Source of the DNA: Micromonospora tarapacensis | GTDB lineage: Bacteria; Actinomycetota; Actinomycetes; Mycobacteriales; Micromonosporaceae | Length of the DNA: 64,000 bases | Direction: 5' to 3' | Assembly (NCBI RefSeq): GCF_019697375.1 | Contig: NZ_JAHCDI010000004.1 | Coordinates: forward strand, 4,141,324-4,205,323 | Shown: piece after piece, positions 17,601-26,138 of the stretch | Layout: every line of letters starts with the position of its first letter | Position numbering within the stretch: position 1 is the stretch's first letter | Program-made: the position numbers and the translations under genes | The notes under the pieces: model-generated | What the model saw: the letters and a program-made list of their open reading frames with translations, nothing else | What the model was told of the DNA's origin: nothing | The model's database searches: none

Positions 17601-20600
17601 TCCCCGGTGGTGTCGACCCGGCGCGCTTGCGCTGCGGTAGCCTCCTGGATTTCGGCCCGCAGAATGCTCGTGTCCTGCTCGCGTTCCCGCCGGACCCAGG
17701 CCATCCGATCCCGCTCGCGGTGGTGTGAGCGTTCCAGCCGCTCCAGCTTGGTCACTTCGGCTTGCAGTGCCGCTTGGTCGAGCAGCAAGGGGTTGCCGGT
17801 GGCTAGGGCTTTCACTTCGTTGTAGGACAGGGCGGCATCGCCGATATCTTCGATCTCACGCACGTCGAGCCGGCCACGCATAAGCTGCGCGATGAACTCG
17901 GCCTTCCTCGCGACCGTCTGCCACATGAAACCGTCGAACGAGCCCTCGGTGACGTACCGGATGATCTCGACCTCACCGCTCTGGTTGCCTTGCCGGAGAA
18001 TCCTGCCTTCCCTCTGCTGAAGGTCTGCGGGCCGCCACGGGCAGTCCAGGTGATGCAACGCGACCGCGCGAGCCTGAACGTTGGTGCCCACGCCCATCTT
18101 CTCGGTACTGCCGACCAGAACGCTGATACGTCCGTCGCGGGCGGCGGCGAACAGTGCGGCCTTCTCCACATCGCTGCTGGCCTCGTGCATGAAGCGGATC
18201 TGCGCCCGGGGCACGCCACGAGCGACGAGTTGATCCCGGAGTTCTTCATAGGCGTTCCATCCGGCGGCCGGCACACCGAGGTCGCTGAAGACGATCTGGA
18301 GCGCGCCGGGGCGCGAATGGGGTTGGCCGTCGCTGTCGGTGAAGGTGTCGTCGCGGTGTTCGGCGTAGATGCGGGCGATCGTCTCCGCTGCGGCGGTCAG
18401 CTTGCTGGGGGCCTCCGGGTCGATGGCGCGGATGCCGAGCAGCGCCGTTTGGACCTCCTCGCTGAACGGCCCTGCCCACAGCAGCTTGGGAGGGCCAGCG
18501 ATGGGACCTGGCCATGCCGTCTCCGCCGCCCGTGCCCCGTCGTGGCCGATGTGCGGCCCGGCGGGTGGTTGCTCGCTCCACAGGCCGGCTAGCTCCGAGG
18601 CGAGTCGCTCGCGGATCGCCGGGTCCGCGAGACGGTCGTAGGAGTCCATCAGTTCGGCGAGGCGGTCTGCGGTCAGCGGGTTCTCGTCGTCCGCCTTCCG
18701 ATACGCGGCTGCGAGCGTCTGTTGGAGGGTGTGCGGCAGGTCGCCGCTCCAGACCACTCGGCCGGTGGCGTCCCGAACGCTCTCTGGCCACTGGAAGCTC
18801 CCCCATACCCGGGGGTCCGGTGGTTCGGTGGCCCATTGGTCGATCAGCTCCTCGGCCACCCGCTCCCGGACGTCGGCGTGGCCGAGCCCGTCGTAATGGG
18901 TCAGGGTGTCGAGGATCTGGCCGCTCGTCAGCGGGCCGGCGCTCCAGTAATGAGCGTCGGCGAGGCGGAGCAGAGCTTGTTCCGTGCCGTGGTCGAACTG
19001 CCCCGACCACAGCGGTTCGCCGTCTTGCCACAACTCGGTGGGCCACGCCGTCGTGGTGGGGTCCAAGGGGTTGGGCCGCTGTCGGGCCCACAGCCCCGCA
19101 AGGTTGGCAGCCAGCGCCGCAATGGCACCCTCGTCATCGAGCACCTCGAAGCGGCGCACCACGTCGGCGATCTCGTCTGCCGTGGGTGGCACCAACCGTA
19201 GGTCCATGGCGGCGGAGCGGCCGTTGTGCGTGATTTTCAGCAGGTTGTCTTCGGTTGGATCGACATCACCGCGGCGGACCTTGTCGGCCCGGTCAACCAG
19301 AGCGGTGAGGTAGTCGCCCAGCTCGTCGCTGGCAGGAACGACCACCGTACGGGGCAGGCGCTGGCCGTCCTCGCGCTGTTTGAGGGCGGGCACGGGCAGG
19401 GCGAGGTCTTCGGCCGTCTTCACGTCTGCGACCTGGTGCAGCAGTCGCAGCAACTCCGGCACGTTGTAGAACTTGGCGAACCGACTGTTCATTCGCAGGC
19501 CGCCACCCTCCGGGACGACCTCGATTCCCTCGACCGTCTCGCCGAACGTCGCCGCCCAGGCGTCGAACTCGTCGATATACAGGGCACGCATGCGGTCCGG
19601 GGCGAGGTACATGAGCATGGTGTGGACTTCGCCGAGGGAGTTCGCGACGGGGGTCGCGGTCGCGATGGTGCCCACCCGGTCGCTGGTCTCGCGCAGCCAC
19701 CGCAGTTTCATGTCCAAGTCCGTGGACCTGTTGGATCCGGGAATGCCCATCCCCGGGATCCGGCTCGATCGCTCCAGGTTCTTGAACAGGTGACCTTCGT
19801 CAACGAAAACGTAGTCGACGCCCATCATCTCGAAGGTCAGGCCGGGATCCTTCTTGGTGGACAGCTTCTTCTTGATCCGCTCCTCAGCCCGGCTGATGGC
19901 GCCTTCGAGCTGCTTCACCAGCCGCTTCTGCCCCGCGACCTCCGCCGACGCCAGCCGCAGTTCCAGCTTCTCGATCTTCGCCTTGAGGTAGGTGCGCTGG
20001 TACTCGGGCGACATGGCCACCTGCTCGAAGGCGCGGTGGGTCATGATGACGGCGTCCCAAGCACCGGTCGTCACCCTGGCCTGGAACAGCCTGCGACGGT
20101 CGGCAGTCAGGTCCGCGCTGCTGGCCGAGAGCAGCCGCGCCTGGGGGTACAGCTGGAGGAACTCCCTGCTGAATTGCTCCAACATGTGATTAGGGACGAT
20201 AATCAGCGGTTTCCGGGCGAGGCCCAGGCGGCGAAGTTCCATCGCCCCCATGACCATTTCGGCGGTCTTGCCGGCGCCGACCTCGTGCCAGAGCCCGACG
20301 GATGGTTCGTTGACGATCCGGGCGACCGCGCTGTGCTGGTGCGCGTGTGGTTTGAAGGTGAGAGCCAGGCCGGGCAGGGTCAGCTTCGCTCCGTCGTAGG
20401 AGCGTAGGACGAGAGAGTTGAACCGCTCGTTGTAGATGGTCAGGTGGGCGTTTGCTCGTTGCGGGTCCGCCCACAGCCATTCGCTGAACCGTTCGTTGAT
20501 CTCGGTCGCCTTGGTCTGGGCTGCGAGAGTGGCATCGGCGTTCAGACGGCGCTTCTCCGTTACCGGGTCGACGTCGTAGACGCGTACCGGCCGCTGCTTC

Positions 20601-23365
20601 AGCAGATCCTCCGCGAGGTCGACCGCAGATCTGCGCTCGGTGCCCCACGTGCTCGTCGCGAGAGTCGTGGCGCGGCGCTTCGAGGAGACCGCCCAGTCGG
20701 TGCCGCCGTCACCGTGTTCGACTGTGAGCGTGGGATCGTCCAGGAGCTCTTGAAGAAACTGCTCGACGGTACTGCCGCTGACCCAGCTCGCGCCCAGGCG
20801 AACGCGAATTTCCTCCGGGGTGAGGTCGACCGGTTTGACAGCGGTCAGCGCGTCGACGTTCGACGCGTACCGCTCGTCTTCCTCTGCTGCGGCGCGGGCC
20901 TGGTCCAGCTTGACCCTCACGTTGCCGGACAGATACTCCGCCGCCGGGACGAGTTGGTTCGTACCGGGCTCGTCGAAGGCCAGGGTGCCCAGTTGCTGGC
21001 GCGCTTCGGTCTCGTCCACGCCGAGAAGCCACGCCACCCGCTCCAGCGTGACCTGGCCGTACACGTCCCGGCAGATAGCGATGGCGTCCTCGGGCGTGTC
21101 CGCACCGAGCTTCGGCGCGCGAGGTGCGATCGCACGAGTGATGAAGATGTCGGACTTGTAGGCGATCTGGGCGCCTTCGTCGAAACGCTCCAGGGCGTAA
21201 ACCAGGTTGGCGAAGGGATCGGTGCGGAATCCGCCCTGGGCAGGCGCGACCCGGCGCAAGATCGGCTCGCCGGTTTCCTCATCGACCTTGCCCGTCTCGT
21301 AGGTGTTGTACCGGTTGATCGGCCCGAACCGTGCGGTATATCCGTGGTAACGCCGACCCAGCTCGGTACGTAGGTGGTCGATCTCGTCGGTGTCGTCCAG
21401 CGTCGCTGCCTCTGCCTCCAGCAGCCGCATCGCGATGTTCCGCAGCCGCAGCAATTCACGCAGCTCATCGGCTTGTGTCTTCGGTGGTATGTGGGGCTGC
21501 GGTTGGCCGTCGATGACCCGGGTGAACCCACCGTCTTTGAGCACCGACAGATAGCCCTCGGGCTGCTGCTCGGCGGCTGCGACGAACGCGATCGGCTGCT
21601 GCTTGGCCCGCGGAACATCGCTGTAGGTCAGGCTCTGGGCTTTAGCCTCCCCGACGATGTCTCGCAGAGCGGCTCGTAGCGCCGGCGCGCAGTCAGGATC
21701 GCCGACGACGGCCAGTTCATCGGCCCGGTGAATACCCCCCGCGCCGAGCCGTCCAAGAACATGCTCCGGGCGGTCCAGAAAGTAGCCATTGACAGGGAAT
21801 TCCTCCTCACCCACGGTGATTCGTCGAGTGGTCTCCCACTCATGCGAACTGGCGGCCGGACGACCTTCCTCGCGACGACGGAGGATCAGCACATCAACGA
21901 CGGCGTTAGTACCGCTGGCCTTGGCCAAGGCGCGTGACGGCAGCCGCACGGCGCCAACGAGGTCTGCGAGTGACGCGATCTCCCTGCGGGCCGCCGGGTT
22001 GGTGCGGTCCATGCTGTAGTGCGAGGTGAGGACTGCCATGAGCCCGCCCGGCCGCAGCAGGTGCAAACTCTTGATCATGAAGTGGTCGTGAATGCGGTGC
22101 CCACCGGGGTTGTGCCGCCGATCGGTCAAGCTGACCTTGCCAAAGGGGACGTCGCCGATCACCAGGTCGAAGGCACCAGTGGAGACGCGGGTATCTGCGA
22201 AGCTCTCGTTGAAAATCCGAGCATCCGGGTACAGCGCCGCGCTGATGGCCGCGGTTGTCGGGTCCAGCTCAACGCCGACCATCCGCGCACCATCGGGGGC
22301 GAATCCGATGAAGTTGCCACTGCCGGACCCAGGTTCGAGCACCTCGCCGCCGGTGAAGCCGAGCTGCTGCACCGCTTCCCACACGGCTTTGACAATTGAG
22401 GCATCGGTGTAGTGGGCGTTGAGGGTCGTCCGTCGTGCAGCACGCCACTCGGTCTCGTCGAGTAGGTCTGCAAGCTGCTCGCGCGCCCACAGGTACGTGC
22501 TGTGCTCGTCGCGGTCCGGATCGAAGATGGCGGGGACGGCGCCCCATCCCGACCAGCGGGCGAGCACCCGTTGCTCGTCCTCGGTTGCGGGCCGCTGGTC
22601 GGCCTGCACGGCGCGCAGCACGCGCAAGGCGGCGATGTTCGCCCTGATCTTTGCGACATCACCGGGCGGCGCGAGATCGGCCTGTTCCGTCGGCCGGAAT
22701 CTCGGCGCGCTCGATGCTGCTTCTACCTCCGGCGGCTCGGATCCGGCGGAGTCCGCCGATAGAACGGGGGCGTCGTCCTCCGGGGCGGCTGGGGAAGCCA
22801 GTGGGACGGGCAGCAGTTCCGCCAGCTCGCGGAGGAGATCGCCGGCAGGGGTCGAACTAGTCGGGGTGCGGTGAGCCGGCTGGGCGACGGCTGGCGCGGC
22901 GGAGTCGGATGAAACCGTCGCCCCCGGGGGCGGTGAAGCAGCCCCCGGGGCGATCGGCGCGACGACTCCTAGCGGGTCGGGCTGAGGTCGGTCTCCGGGG
23001 CGGGCAGCATCTCCCGCAGGACCTGACCCGCCGCGGTCAGCTGGGCCATGTTCAGTCGGCCGACCTTGTCCATGTACGTCTCCTGCTCCGGATCCTGGCC
23101 GGCCAGGGTCCTGGTCAGTTCCTCGATCTGCTGGCCGATCTGCTCCCCCATCTCCGTGAAGAACTGATCCGGGTTCTCGATCTGCCGGTACCGGTTCGGC
23201 AGGTGACTCTGCCAGTGCCTGCGTGCTTGCGCTCCGTACTGGTTCACTCGTCTCCACCTCCAACTCGTCGGAGCCGTCCGGTTCCGACGCAGCACGCGCC
23301 CAGAGGTAGTCGTCGAACGACAGCTGCCCGGCTAGCTCCTTGCGCCTTCTAGCCAATGGAATCAC
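14693..23365 (-). CDS. Giant N6-adenine methylase-like/SNF2-type helicase protein, 2890 codons
   Basis: From about residue 235 the protein matches the methylase-helicase giants of phages and conjugative elements (the DarB-like group): WSGWGAVPAIFD, SAM-binding LEPGSGSGNF near 341, and a catalytic-type DVPF near 403. The helicase has Walker A (EVGAGKTAEM near 1027), DEGH near 1187, ATATPVANS near 1230 and QQREGRILRQ near 1783. Residues about 1390-1645 are three W-rich repeats set into the helicase. An OB-like domain lies near 2240-2330 and two related 110-residue units near 2533-2805. The GTG at 23365 overlaps the previous stop (GTGA). No canonical start exists between the nested small gene and the conserved region, so the N-terminus is uncertain. 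The probable role is protection or processing of transferred DNA. Confidence 0.85.
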   Translation of the reverse strand: MIPLARRRKELAGQLSFDDYLWARAASEPDGSDELEVETSEPVRSASTQALAESPAEPVPADREPGSVLHGDGGADRPADRGTDQDPGRPGSGAGDVHGQGRPTEHGPADRGGSGPAGDAARPGDRPQPDPLGVVAPIAPGAASPPPGATVSSDSAAPAVAQPAHRTPTSSTPAGDLLRELAELLPVPLASPAAPEDDAPVLSADSAGSEPPEVEAASSAPRFRPTEQADLAPPGDVAKIRANIAALRVLRAVQADQRPATEDEQRVLARWSGWGAVPAIFDPDRDEHSTYLWAREQLADLLDETEWRAARRTTLNAHYTDASIVKAVWEAVQQLGFTGGEVLEPGSGSGNFIGFAPDGARMVGVELDPTTAAISAALYPDARIFNESFADTRVSTGAFDLVIGDVPFGKVSLTDRRHNPGGHRIHDHFMIKSLHLLRPGGLMAVLTSHYSMDRTNPAARREIASLADLVGAVRLPSRALAKASGTNAVVDVLILRRREEGRPAASSHEWETTRRITVGEEEFPVNGYFLDRPEHVLGRLGAGGIHRADELAVVGDPDCAPALRAALRDIVGEAKAQSLTYSDVPRAKQQPIAFVAAAEQQPEGYLSVLKDGGFTRVIDGQPQPHIPPKTQADELRELLRLRNIAMRLLEAEAATLDDTDEIDHLRTELGRRYHGYTARFGPINRYNTYETGKVDEETGEPILRRVAPAQGGFRTDPFANLVYALERFDEGAQIAYKSDIFITRAIAPRAPKLGADTPEDAIAICRDVYGQVTLERVAWLLGVDETEARQQLGTLAFDEPGTNQLVPAAEYLSGNVRVKLDQARAAAEEDERYASNVDALTAVKPVDLTPEEIRVRLGASWVSGSTVEQFLQELLDDPTLTVEHGDGGTDWAVSSKRRATTLATSTWGTERRSAVDLAEDLLKQRPVRVYDVDPVTEKRRLNADATLAAQTKATEINERFSEWLWADPQRANAHLTIYNERFNSLVLRSYDGAKLTLPGLALTFKPHAHQHSAVARIVNEPSVGLWHEVGAGKTAEMVMGAMELRRLGLARKPLIIVPNHMLEQFSREFLQLYPQARLLSASSADLTADRRRLFQARVTTGAWDAVIMTHRAFEQVAMSPEYQRTYLKAKIEKLELRLASAEVAGQKRLVKQLEGAISRAEERIKKKLSTKKDPGLTFEMMGVDYVFVDEGHLFKNLERSSRIPGMGIPGSNRSTDLDMKLRWLRETSDRVGTIATATPVANSLGEVHTMLMYLAPDRMRALYIDEFDAWAATFGETVEGIEVVPEGGGLRMNSRFAKFYNVPELLRLLHQVADVKTAEDLALPVPALKQREDGQRLPRTVVVPASDELGDYLTALVDRADKVRRGDVDPTEDNLLKITHNGRSAAMDLRLVPPTADEIADVVRRFEVLDDEGAIAALAANLAGLWARQRPNPLDPTTTAWPTELWQDGEPLWSGQFDHGTEQALLRLADAHYWSAGPLTSGQILDTLTHYDGLGHADVRERVAEELIDQWATEPPDPRVWGSFQWPESVRDATGRVVWSGDLPHTLQQTLAAAYRKADDENPLTADRLAELMDSYDRLADPAIRERLASELAGLWSEQPPAGPHIGHDGARAAETAWPGPIAGPPKLLWAGPFSEEVQTALLGIRAIDPEAPSKLTAAAETIARIYAEHRDDTFTDSDGQPHSRPGALQIVFSDLGVPAAGWNAYEELRDQLVARGVPRAQIRFMHEASSDVEKAALFAAARDGRISVLVGSTEKMGVGTNVQARAVALHHLDCPWRPADLQQREGRILRQGNQSGEVEIIRYVTEGSFDGFMWQTVARKAEFIAQLMRGRLDVREIEDIGDAALSYNEVKALATGNPLLLDQAALQAEVTKLERLERSHHRERDRMAWVRREREQDTSILRAEIQEATAAQARRVDTTGDKFHITVLGQGTGERKQGNALLRDALKALTVPPPRGEQEVATIGGFPVVAEHRWIEAQNRRLLYVNMPDLPRAEFALSHTELDTADLVGRLEKRLRGLDAIVGLLQRDLAAKEQDLDRITGSLDAPFKHTDALRTARLRLEEVNAQIATASRSEPAATPTNAPAEATAAPRRVDPAIIRAGRPGHPDGNDTMQVLTLTAAAIQTYGWVSRRDADVSAGKLVPTAAIVDTAINGDGYDATGLREDLEAAVTDETRAYAAAAREHAIGLPDRDVSDYAYQLRIAATENTVSPRHFATLVSAVSSYQRHLQDRAIRETTASSTWQGKKGDQVSFNARVLAARSYNRQRRGAQSAATTLYLADATGNLWTWRAPNLNAFQDGTYVHVTGKIKGHDTTDGHRQTELGRCVLALIDTPPDWPRAHDDTTSQAAEATPTPPDPASPAQSATPTPPARVAVTTPVNLDAWAAGPGARASAADIAWLSEVMTGLANDPQAQMWALANPLDNFAHPFANMLADTLMDAFEERTDLLRWAYFGGKQDQVALQEAATEAVHAAIRSATDLQAHTAQVDAEPEATQPVGAPSAASGDEPNADPDHDAESEHEESIPASDPAEPVANNDLEQREQQIRRREIMLKIEEHAAGYHRSTGSAHRYIADMVNATPQELEWIKSCIADHPEVLELPYRTPAQWDQLRQRRGEEAFQQAEAAHAAEDLAGALDWLDEARACGVLSLAEWHAGRDYVQTHEPTVDQPTSAPPPDTPEHADQPEQHMPEEDTPVDRRSQVRQRQLVLALEQYGAGYHHITGDGMRSAAEAARATPQEWEWMAAYVRANPQVLEGERLGDARIYEINRKAAKRAFQAATEAMKRGDFGLALERLDDAEVHCPDGNPDRGGSWDHYRGIVASKAGASGSGEQEPASASPPRDEGVGIEGRPRPAALARVGHATPQPAPAAGPGSPSTDAAVAGTVARNVRGR
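22969..23247 (-). CDS. Nested 92-aa conserved small protein
   Basis: A GTG at 23247 opens a frame one step off that of the giant gene and runs to a TAG at 22969. Its translation (VNQYGAQARRHWQSHLPNRY ..., later MDKVGRLNMAQL) looks like a real folded helical protein. The overlapping giant frame is here only Pro/Gly/Asp/Arg-rich. I recall similar short proteins encoded just before methylase-helicase genes in actinobacterial elements, sometimes labelled TnpV-like, with no known function. Either two genes truly overlap, or the short upstream gene that begins at 23365 originally ended here and its frame has since fused with the giant one. Confidence 0.6.
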   Translation of the reverse strand: MNQYGAQARRHWQSHLPNRYRQIENPDQFFTEMGEQIGQQIEELTRTLAGQDPEQETYMDKVGRLNMAQLTAAGQVLREMLPAPETDLSPTR

Positions 23366-24174
23366 ATCCCCCGCGGCCTGCGGTTGCCCTTGTCTGGGCC
23401 GTCGTTGCGGGGAATCGGTGTCACTGGCGGGGCGTCCTGGGCCGCCCGGTCTTCGCCGGCCGTCGACGGTGGCTTACTTGATCCGGCCAGTCGGGCGAGC
23501 CGGACAGGATGTCTCCCGGGCCGCTCGTCGGCGATCACGCGGGCCGAGTCGGCGACATCGTCAAGCCAGGCGAACGCCGGGATGCCATCGACGGCGCTGG
23601 TCGCGGAGATCTCGCTGTCGCGGATCGAGCTGACGATGCGGTTAGCGGCCCAGTACGCCTGTCCCCAACCGTCTTGGAGCCCGTGGGTCCAGGCGACGTT
23701 GGCGGCGGCTGCGGCGCGTTGCGCGTCGGTGCGGGCACGGTTGTCGCTGGACGCTGCGATGTAGGTCCGCAGTAGCGGGCGGTTACTCTCGTCGTCCGGT
23801 CCGGGTTCATAGTCACGCCGGACTTCGTTCCGGGCGGCGGTGGTCAATTGGGCAAGGAGTCCGCGCACAACACGCTCCGGGTCCGTGTCGTCGTCGAGGC
23901 GGGTGCTCGCCTCACGTGCTGCCGTGCTGATGCGCTGCGCCACGGCCTCGACCCCGCCTCGGCGTCCTGCGGCGAGCCCGAGCGGGAACACGGCATCGAC
24001 CACGGCGTCAGCACCGGTCTGGTGCCGGTCGACGTCGGCGGCGGCGAGCGTCGCCTCGTTCCAGGCGATGGCAGTTCGTTCTGCCACATCAGCCGGAGCA
24101 GGCCAGGAAGCGTCTGCGGAGTAGCCGGGCAAGTGGGCGGCGACGGTGGCCCAGGTGAGCGGCCGGGCGCTCAC
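23362..24174 (-). CDS. Hypothetical protein, 270 aa
   Basis: The GTG at 24174 follows GGAGGAGA. The protein is largely helical and alanine-rich, with a conserved-looking core (AANVAWTHGLQDGWGQAYWA) and a disordered Pro/Asp-rich tail. It has no signal peptide or membrane helix. Its last codons overlap the GTG of the giant gene, so the two are translationally coupled and probably act in the same process. I do not recognise the family. Confidence 0.6.
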   Translation of the reverse strand: MSARPLTWATVAAHLPGYSADASWPAPADVAERTAIAWNEATLAAADVDRHQTGADAVVDAVFPLGLAAGRRGGVEAVAQRISTAAREASTRLDDDTDPERVVRGLLAQLTTAARNEVRRDYEPGPDDESNRPLLRTYIAASSDNRARTDAQRAAAAANVAWTHGLQDGWGQAYWAANRIVSSIRDSEISATSAVDGIPAFAWLDDVADSARVIADERPGRHPVRLARLAGSSKPPSTAGEDRAAQDAPPVTPIPRNDGPDKGNRRPRGM

Positions 24175-24303
24175 GGTCTCCTCCGCGCAGGAGCAGGGAC
24201 ACCATCGACGCCGGCCGTGGTCGGGGTGGCCGCTCGCCCGTCCGGGGTCTGCGCGAGGTGAGGTTGACGGTGTGGCGACGCGGACATGCTGCGGCTCCTT
24301 CGT

Positions 24304-24939
24304 CTATCGGCTGTGCCGGGGGGTCACCTGGTGCATCGGCGCCGCGCTCGGCTGGAATGCTGGGGACGCTGCGGCAGGGCCTGACGCAGTCGTCGGTGGC
24401 GCGGCGAAGCTCAACTGGGCAACGCCGCGTGGCAGAGCCGTGGGCTTGGCGGTCTGAGCGGTGTCCGCGCCGGATACCGGGGCGCCCGGTTCGGCGGACG
24501 TCGGTCGGACCTCGGTGGCGTTGTTAAGCCGGGAGTCGACGGCTGCCGTGCGGGCGAATGTCCGGGCGGCGTCGGTTCGCAGCGGCCCGCCGGCGGCGTC
24601 CGTGAGCAAGGTGAGGGTGGTGGGGTTGGTCCGCACAGCCACCCACGGCCGGTCTGCCAGGCCGAGGCGATCCACCATCCCTCGCGTGATTTGTGACCAG
24701 TCGTGATCCGAGAGTTGACGCTCATTGGGCTGGGTACGCAGGGCGAGCGCGGTCACGCCACCCCGATCGGCGAGTCGCCGCACGTCTTCGCGCCAGGTAC
24801 CCAGGTGCCAGCCACCGCCGACGTCAACGATCTGCGTATCGCTGGTGCGCCCGCGCGGACCGACTCGACCCGCCGCTCCTACCGTGATCGAGGTGGCGAG
24901 CCGACGCGAGGACTGGGGGTCGTAGGTGTTCACCAACAT
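24304..24939 (-). CDS. Relaxase-related protein without catalytic histidines, 211 aa
   Basis: The ATG at 24939 follows GGAG. The segment ERQLSDHDWSQITRGMVDRL then GLADRPWVAVRTN follows the same order as the core of actinobacterial mobilisation relaxases (R-x-L-S/T-x-x-E/D-W ... GLA ... W-V/I-A-V). The position where relaxases carry the metal-binding H-x-H reads TTLTLLTD, so no HUH motif exists. The C-terminus is Pro/Ala-rich. It may be an accessory or decayed relaxase-fold protein. Similarity to the gene at 42382 supports this, but no alignment score was computed. Confidence 0.5.
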   Translation of the reverse strand: MLVNTYDPQSSRRLATSITVGAAGRVGPRGRTSDTQIVDVGGGWHLGTWREDVRRLADRGGVTALALRTQPNERQLSDHDWSQITRGMVDRLGLADRPWVAVRTNPTTLTLLTDAAGGPLRTDAARTFARTAAVDSRLNNATEVRPTSAEPGAPVSGADTAQTAKPTALPRGVAQLSFAAPPTTASGPAAASPAFQPSAAPMHQVTPRHSR

Positions 24940-25011
24940 TGAGGTCTCCAGGTAAAGTCAGGTCTTGAGGGGCGCCGGCAGGAGCGGGCGATCCGAGGAT
25001 TCGGTGGTGGA

Positions 25012-26133
25012 CTACCGCCGGATGTGCACCCCGACGGAATCCATGAATGTCAATGGGTCGATTGCATTGCTGGCGGTCAGGGGCGGTGCGTTACGGTGCA
25101 CCTCGAAGTGCAGGTGCGGGCCGGACGAGTGACCTGTGCTGCCGACCCAAGCGATGAGCTGTCCGGCCTGGACCTGGGCGCCGGCGGAGACGGCGAGGCG
25201 TACCGCGTGGCAGTAGCGGGTGGCGATGCCGTTGCCGTGGTTGATGTTGACCAGGAACCCGCAGCCGAGCAGGTTCGGGTTTCCGGGCCGGTTGCAGTAG
25301 GCGCTGTCGCATCCGGCGGACAGGACGACTCCTGCGGCTGCGGCGTAGATGGGGGTTCCGGTGGGCGCGGCAAGGTCGACGCCGTCGTGGCTGGGCCTCG
25401 ATGGCGGTCGGAACCTGCTGACCAACTGGTAGCTGTCGCCGGGTAGGGGCAGGCGCCAGGCGCCGGTGCCGCCACCGGCGAGGGTGTACTTGTCGATGCG
25501 GGAGCGAACCTGCTGGGGGTAGTCGTGCGCCTTACCCGCGGCGGGAACACCGCCGGCGGCGAGGATGCAGCCCCTGCCGCAGAAGTAGCCGGCCCAGGCG
25601 ATGTCCAGCGGGTTGCCGGCTAACAGGTCCGCTCCGATGTTGCGGTCGGCCCACGCGACGAGGTCGCACATCAGGCGCCCCATCGCGTAGATGGCGTCCT
25701 CGGGGTCGTTCGGCGCGTTGCGGCCGTCGTCGTCGTAGTCGTCGCCCCAGGTCGCCCACGTACCGAGTTGGAACTGTGCGATGCCGATCGCGTCCCCGCC
25801 ACGGTCGGGTGGATTGTGGGCGACCGCGTCGGCGTTCCAACTGCTTTCCAGGTCGATCTGCGCCGCGATCATCGGCGGGGTGACCTGTGGGCAGATCGAG
25901 CCGGCGCGCACCACCCAGGGGGCAAGGTAACGGGCGTGCGGAGTGATGGCGTCGACGTTGAGTTGGCCGCTGGCGGGGGCCGCGACCAGCGCTGGGCTCG
26001 CCGCGAGCAGGGTGGCGGCGCCTGAGCTGACGAAGGCCACCAGGCCAGCGCCCACCGCGAGCACGCCGACAAGCAGCAGCGCAACGGCGCGTACGGAGGT
26101 TGTACCGGCCGCCTGCCCTTTCGTGTCGGCCAT
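25012..26133 (-). CDS. Lytic transglycosylase plus M23 endopeptidase wall hydrolase, 373 aa
   Basis: One N-terminal membrane helix (AVALLLVGVLAVGAGLVAF) anchors an extracytoplasmic enzyme with two domains. The first is SLT-like: IAAQIDLESSW holds the catalytic Glu, followed by AIGIAQFQLGTW and a calcium-like DDYDDDGRNAPNDPEDAI stretch. The second is a lysostaphin-type M23 peptidase with zinc ligands in SHDGVDLAAP and HLHFEVH. Such bifunctional hydrolases open the peptidoglycan for Gram-positive conjugation machines. It overlaps no gene but follows the lipoprotein gene after five bases, so it is in the same operon. All catalytic residues are present. Confidence 0.88.
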   Translation of the reverse strand: MADTKGQAAGTTSVRAVALLLVGVLAVGAGLVAFVSSGAATLLAASPALVAAPASGQLNVDAITPHARYLAPWVVRAGSICPQVTPPMIAAQIDLESSWNADAVAHNPPDRGGDAIGIAQFQLGTWATWGDDYDDDGRNAPNDPEDAIYAMGRLMCDLVAWADRNIGADLLAGNPLDIAWAGYFCGRGCILAAGGVPAAGKAHDYPQQVRSRIDKYTLAGGGTGAWRLPLPGDSYQLVSRFRPPSRPSHDGVDLAAPTGTPIYAAAAGVVLSAGCDSAYCNRPGNPNLLGCGFLVNINHGNGIATRYCHAVRLAVSAGAQVQAGQLIAWVGSTGHSSGPHLHFEVHRNAPPLTASNAIDPLTFMDSVGVHIRR

Positions 26134-26138
26134 CGCGG

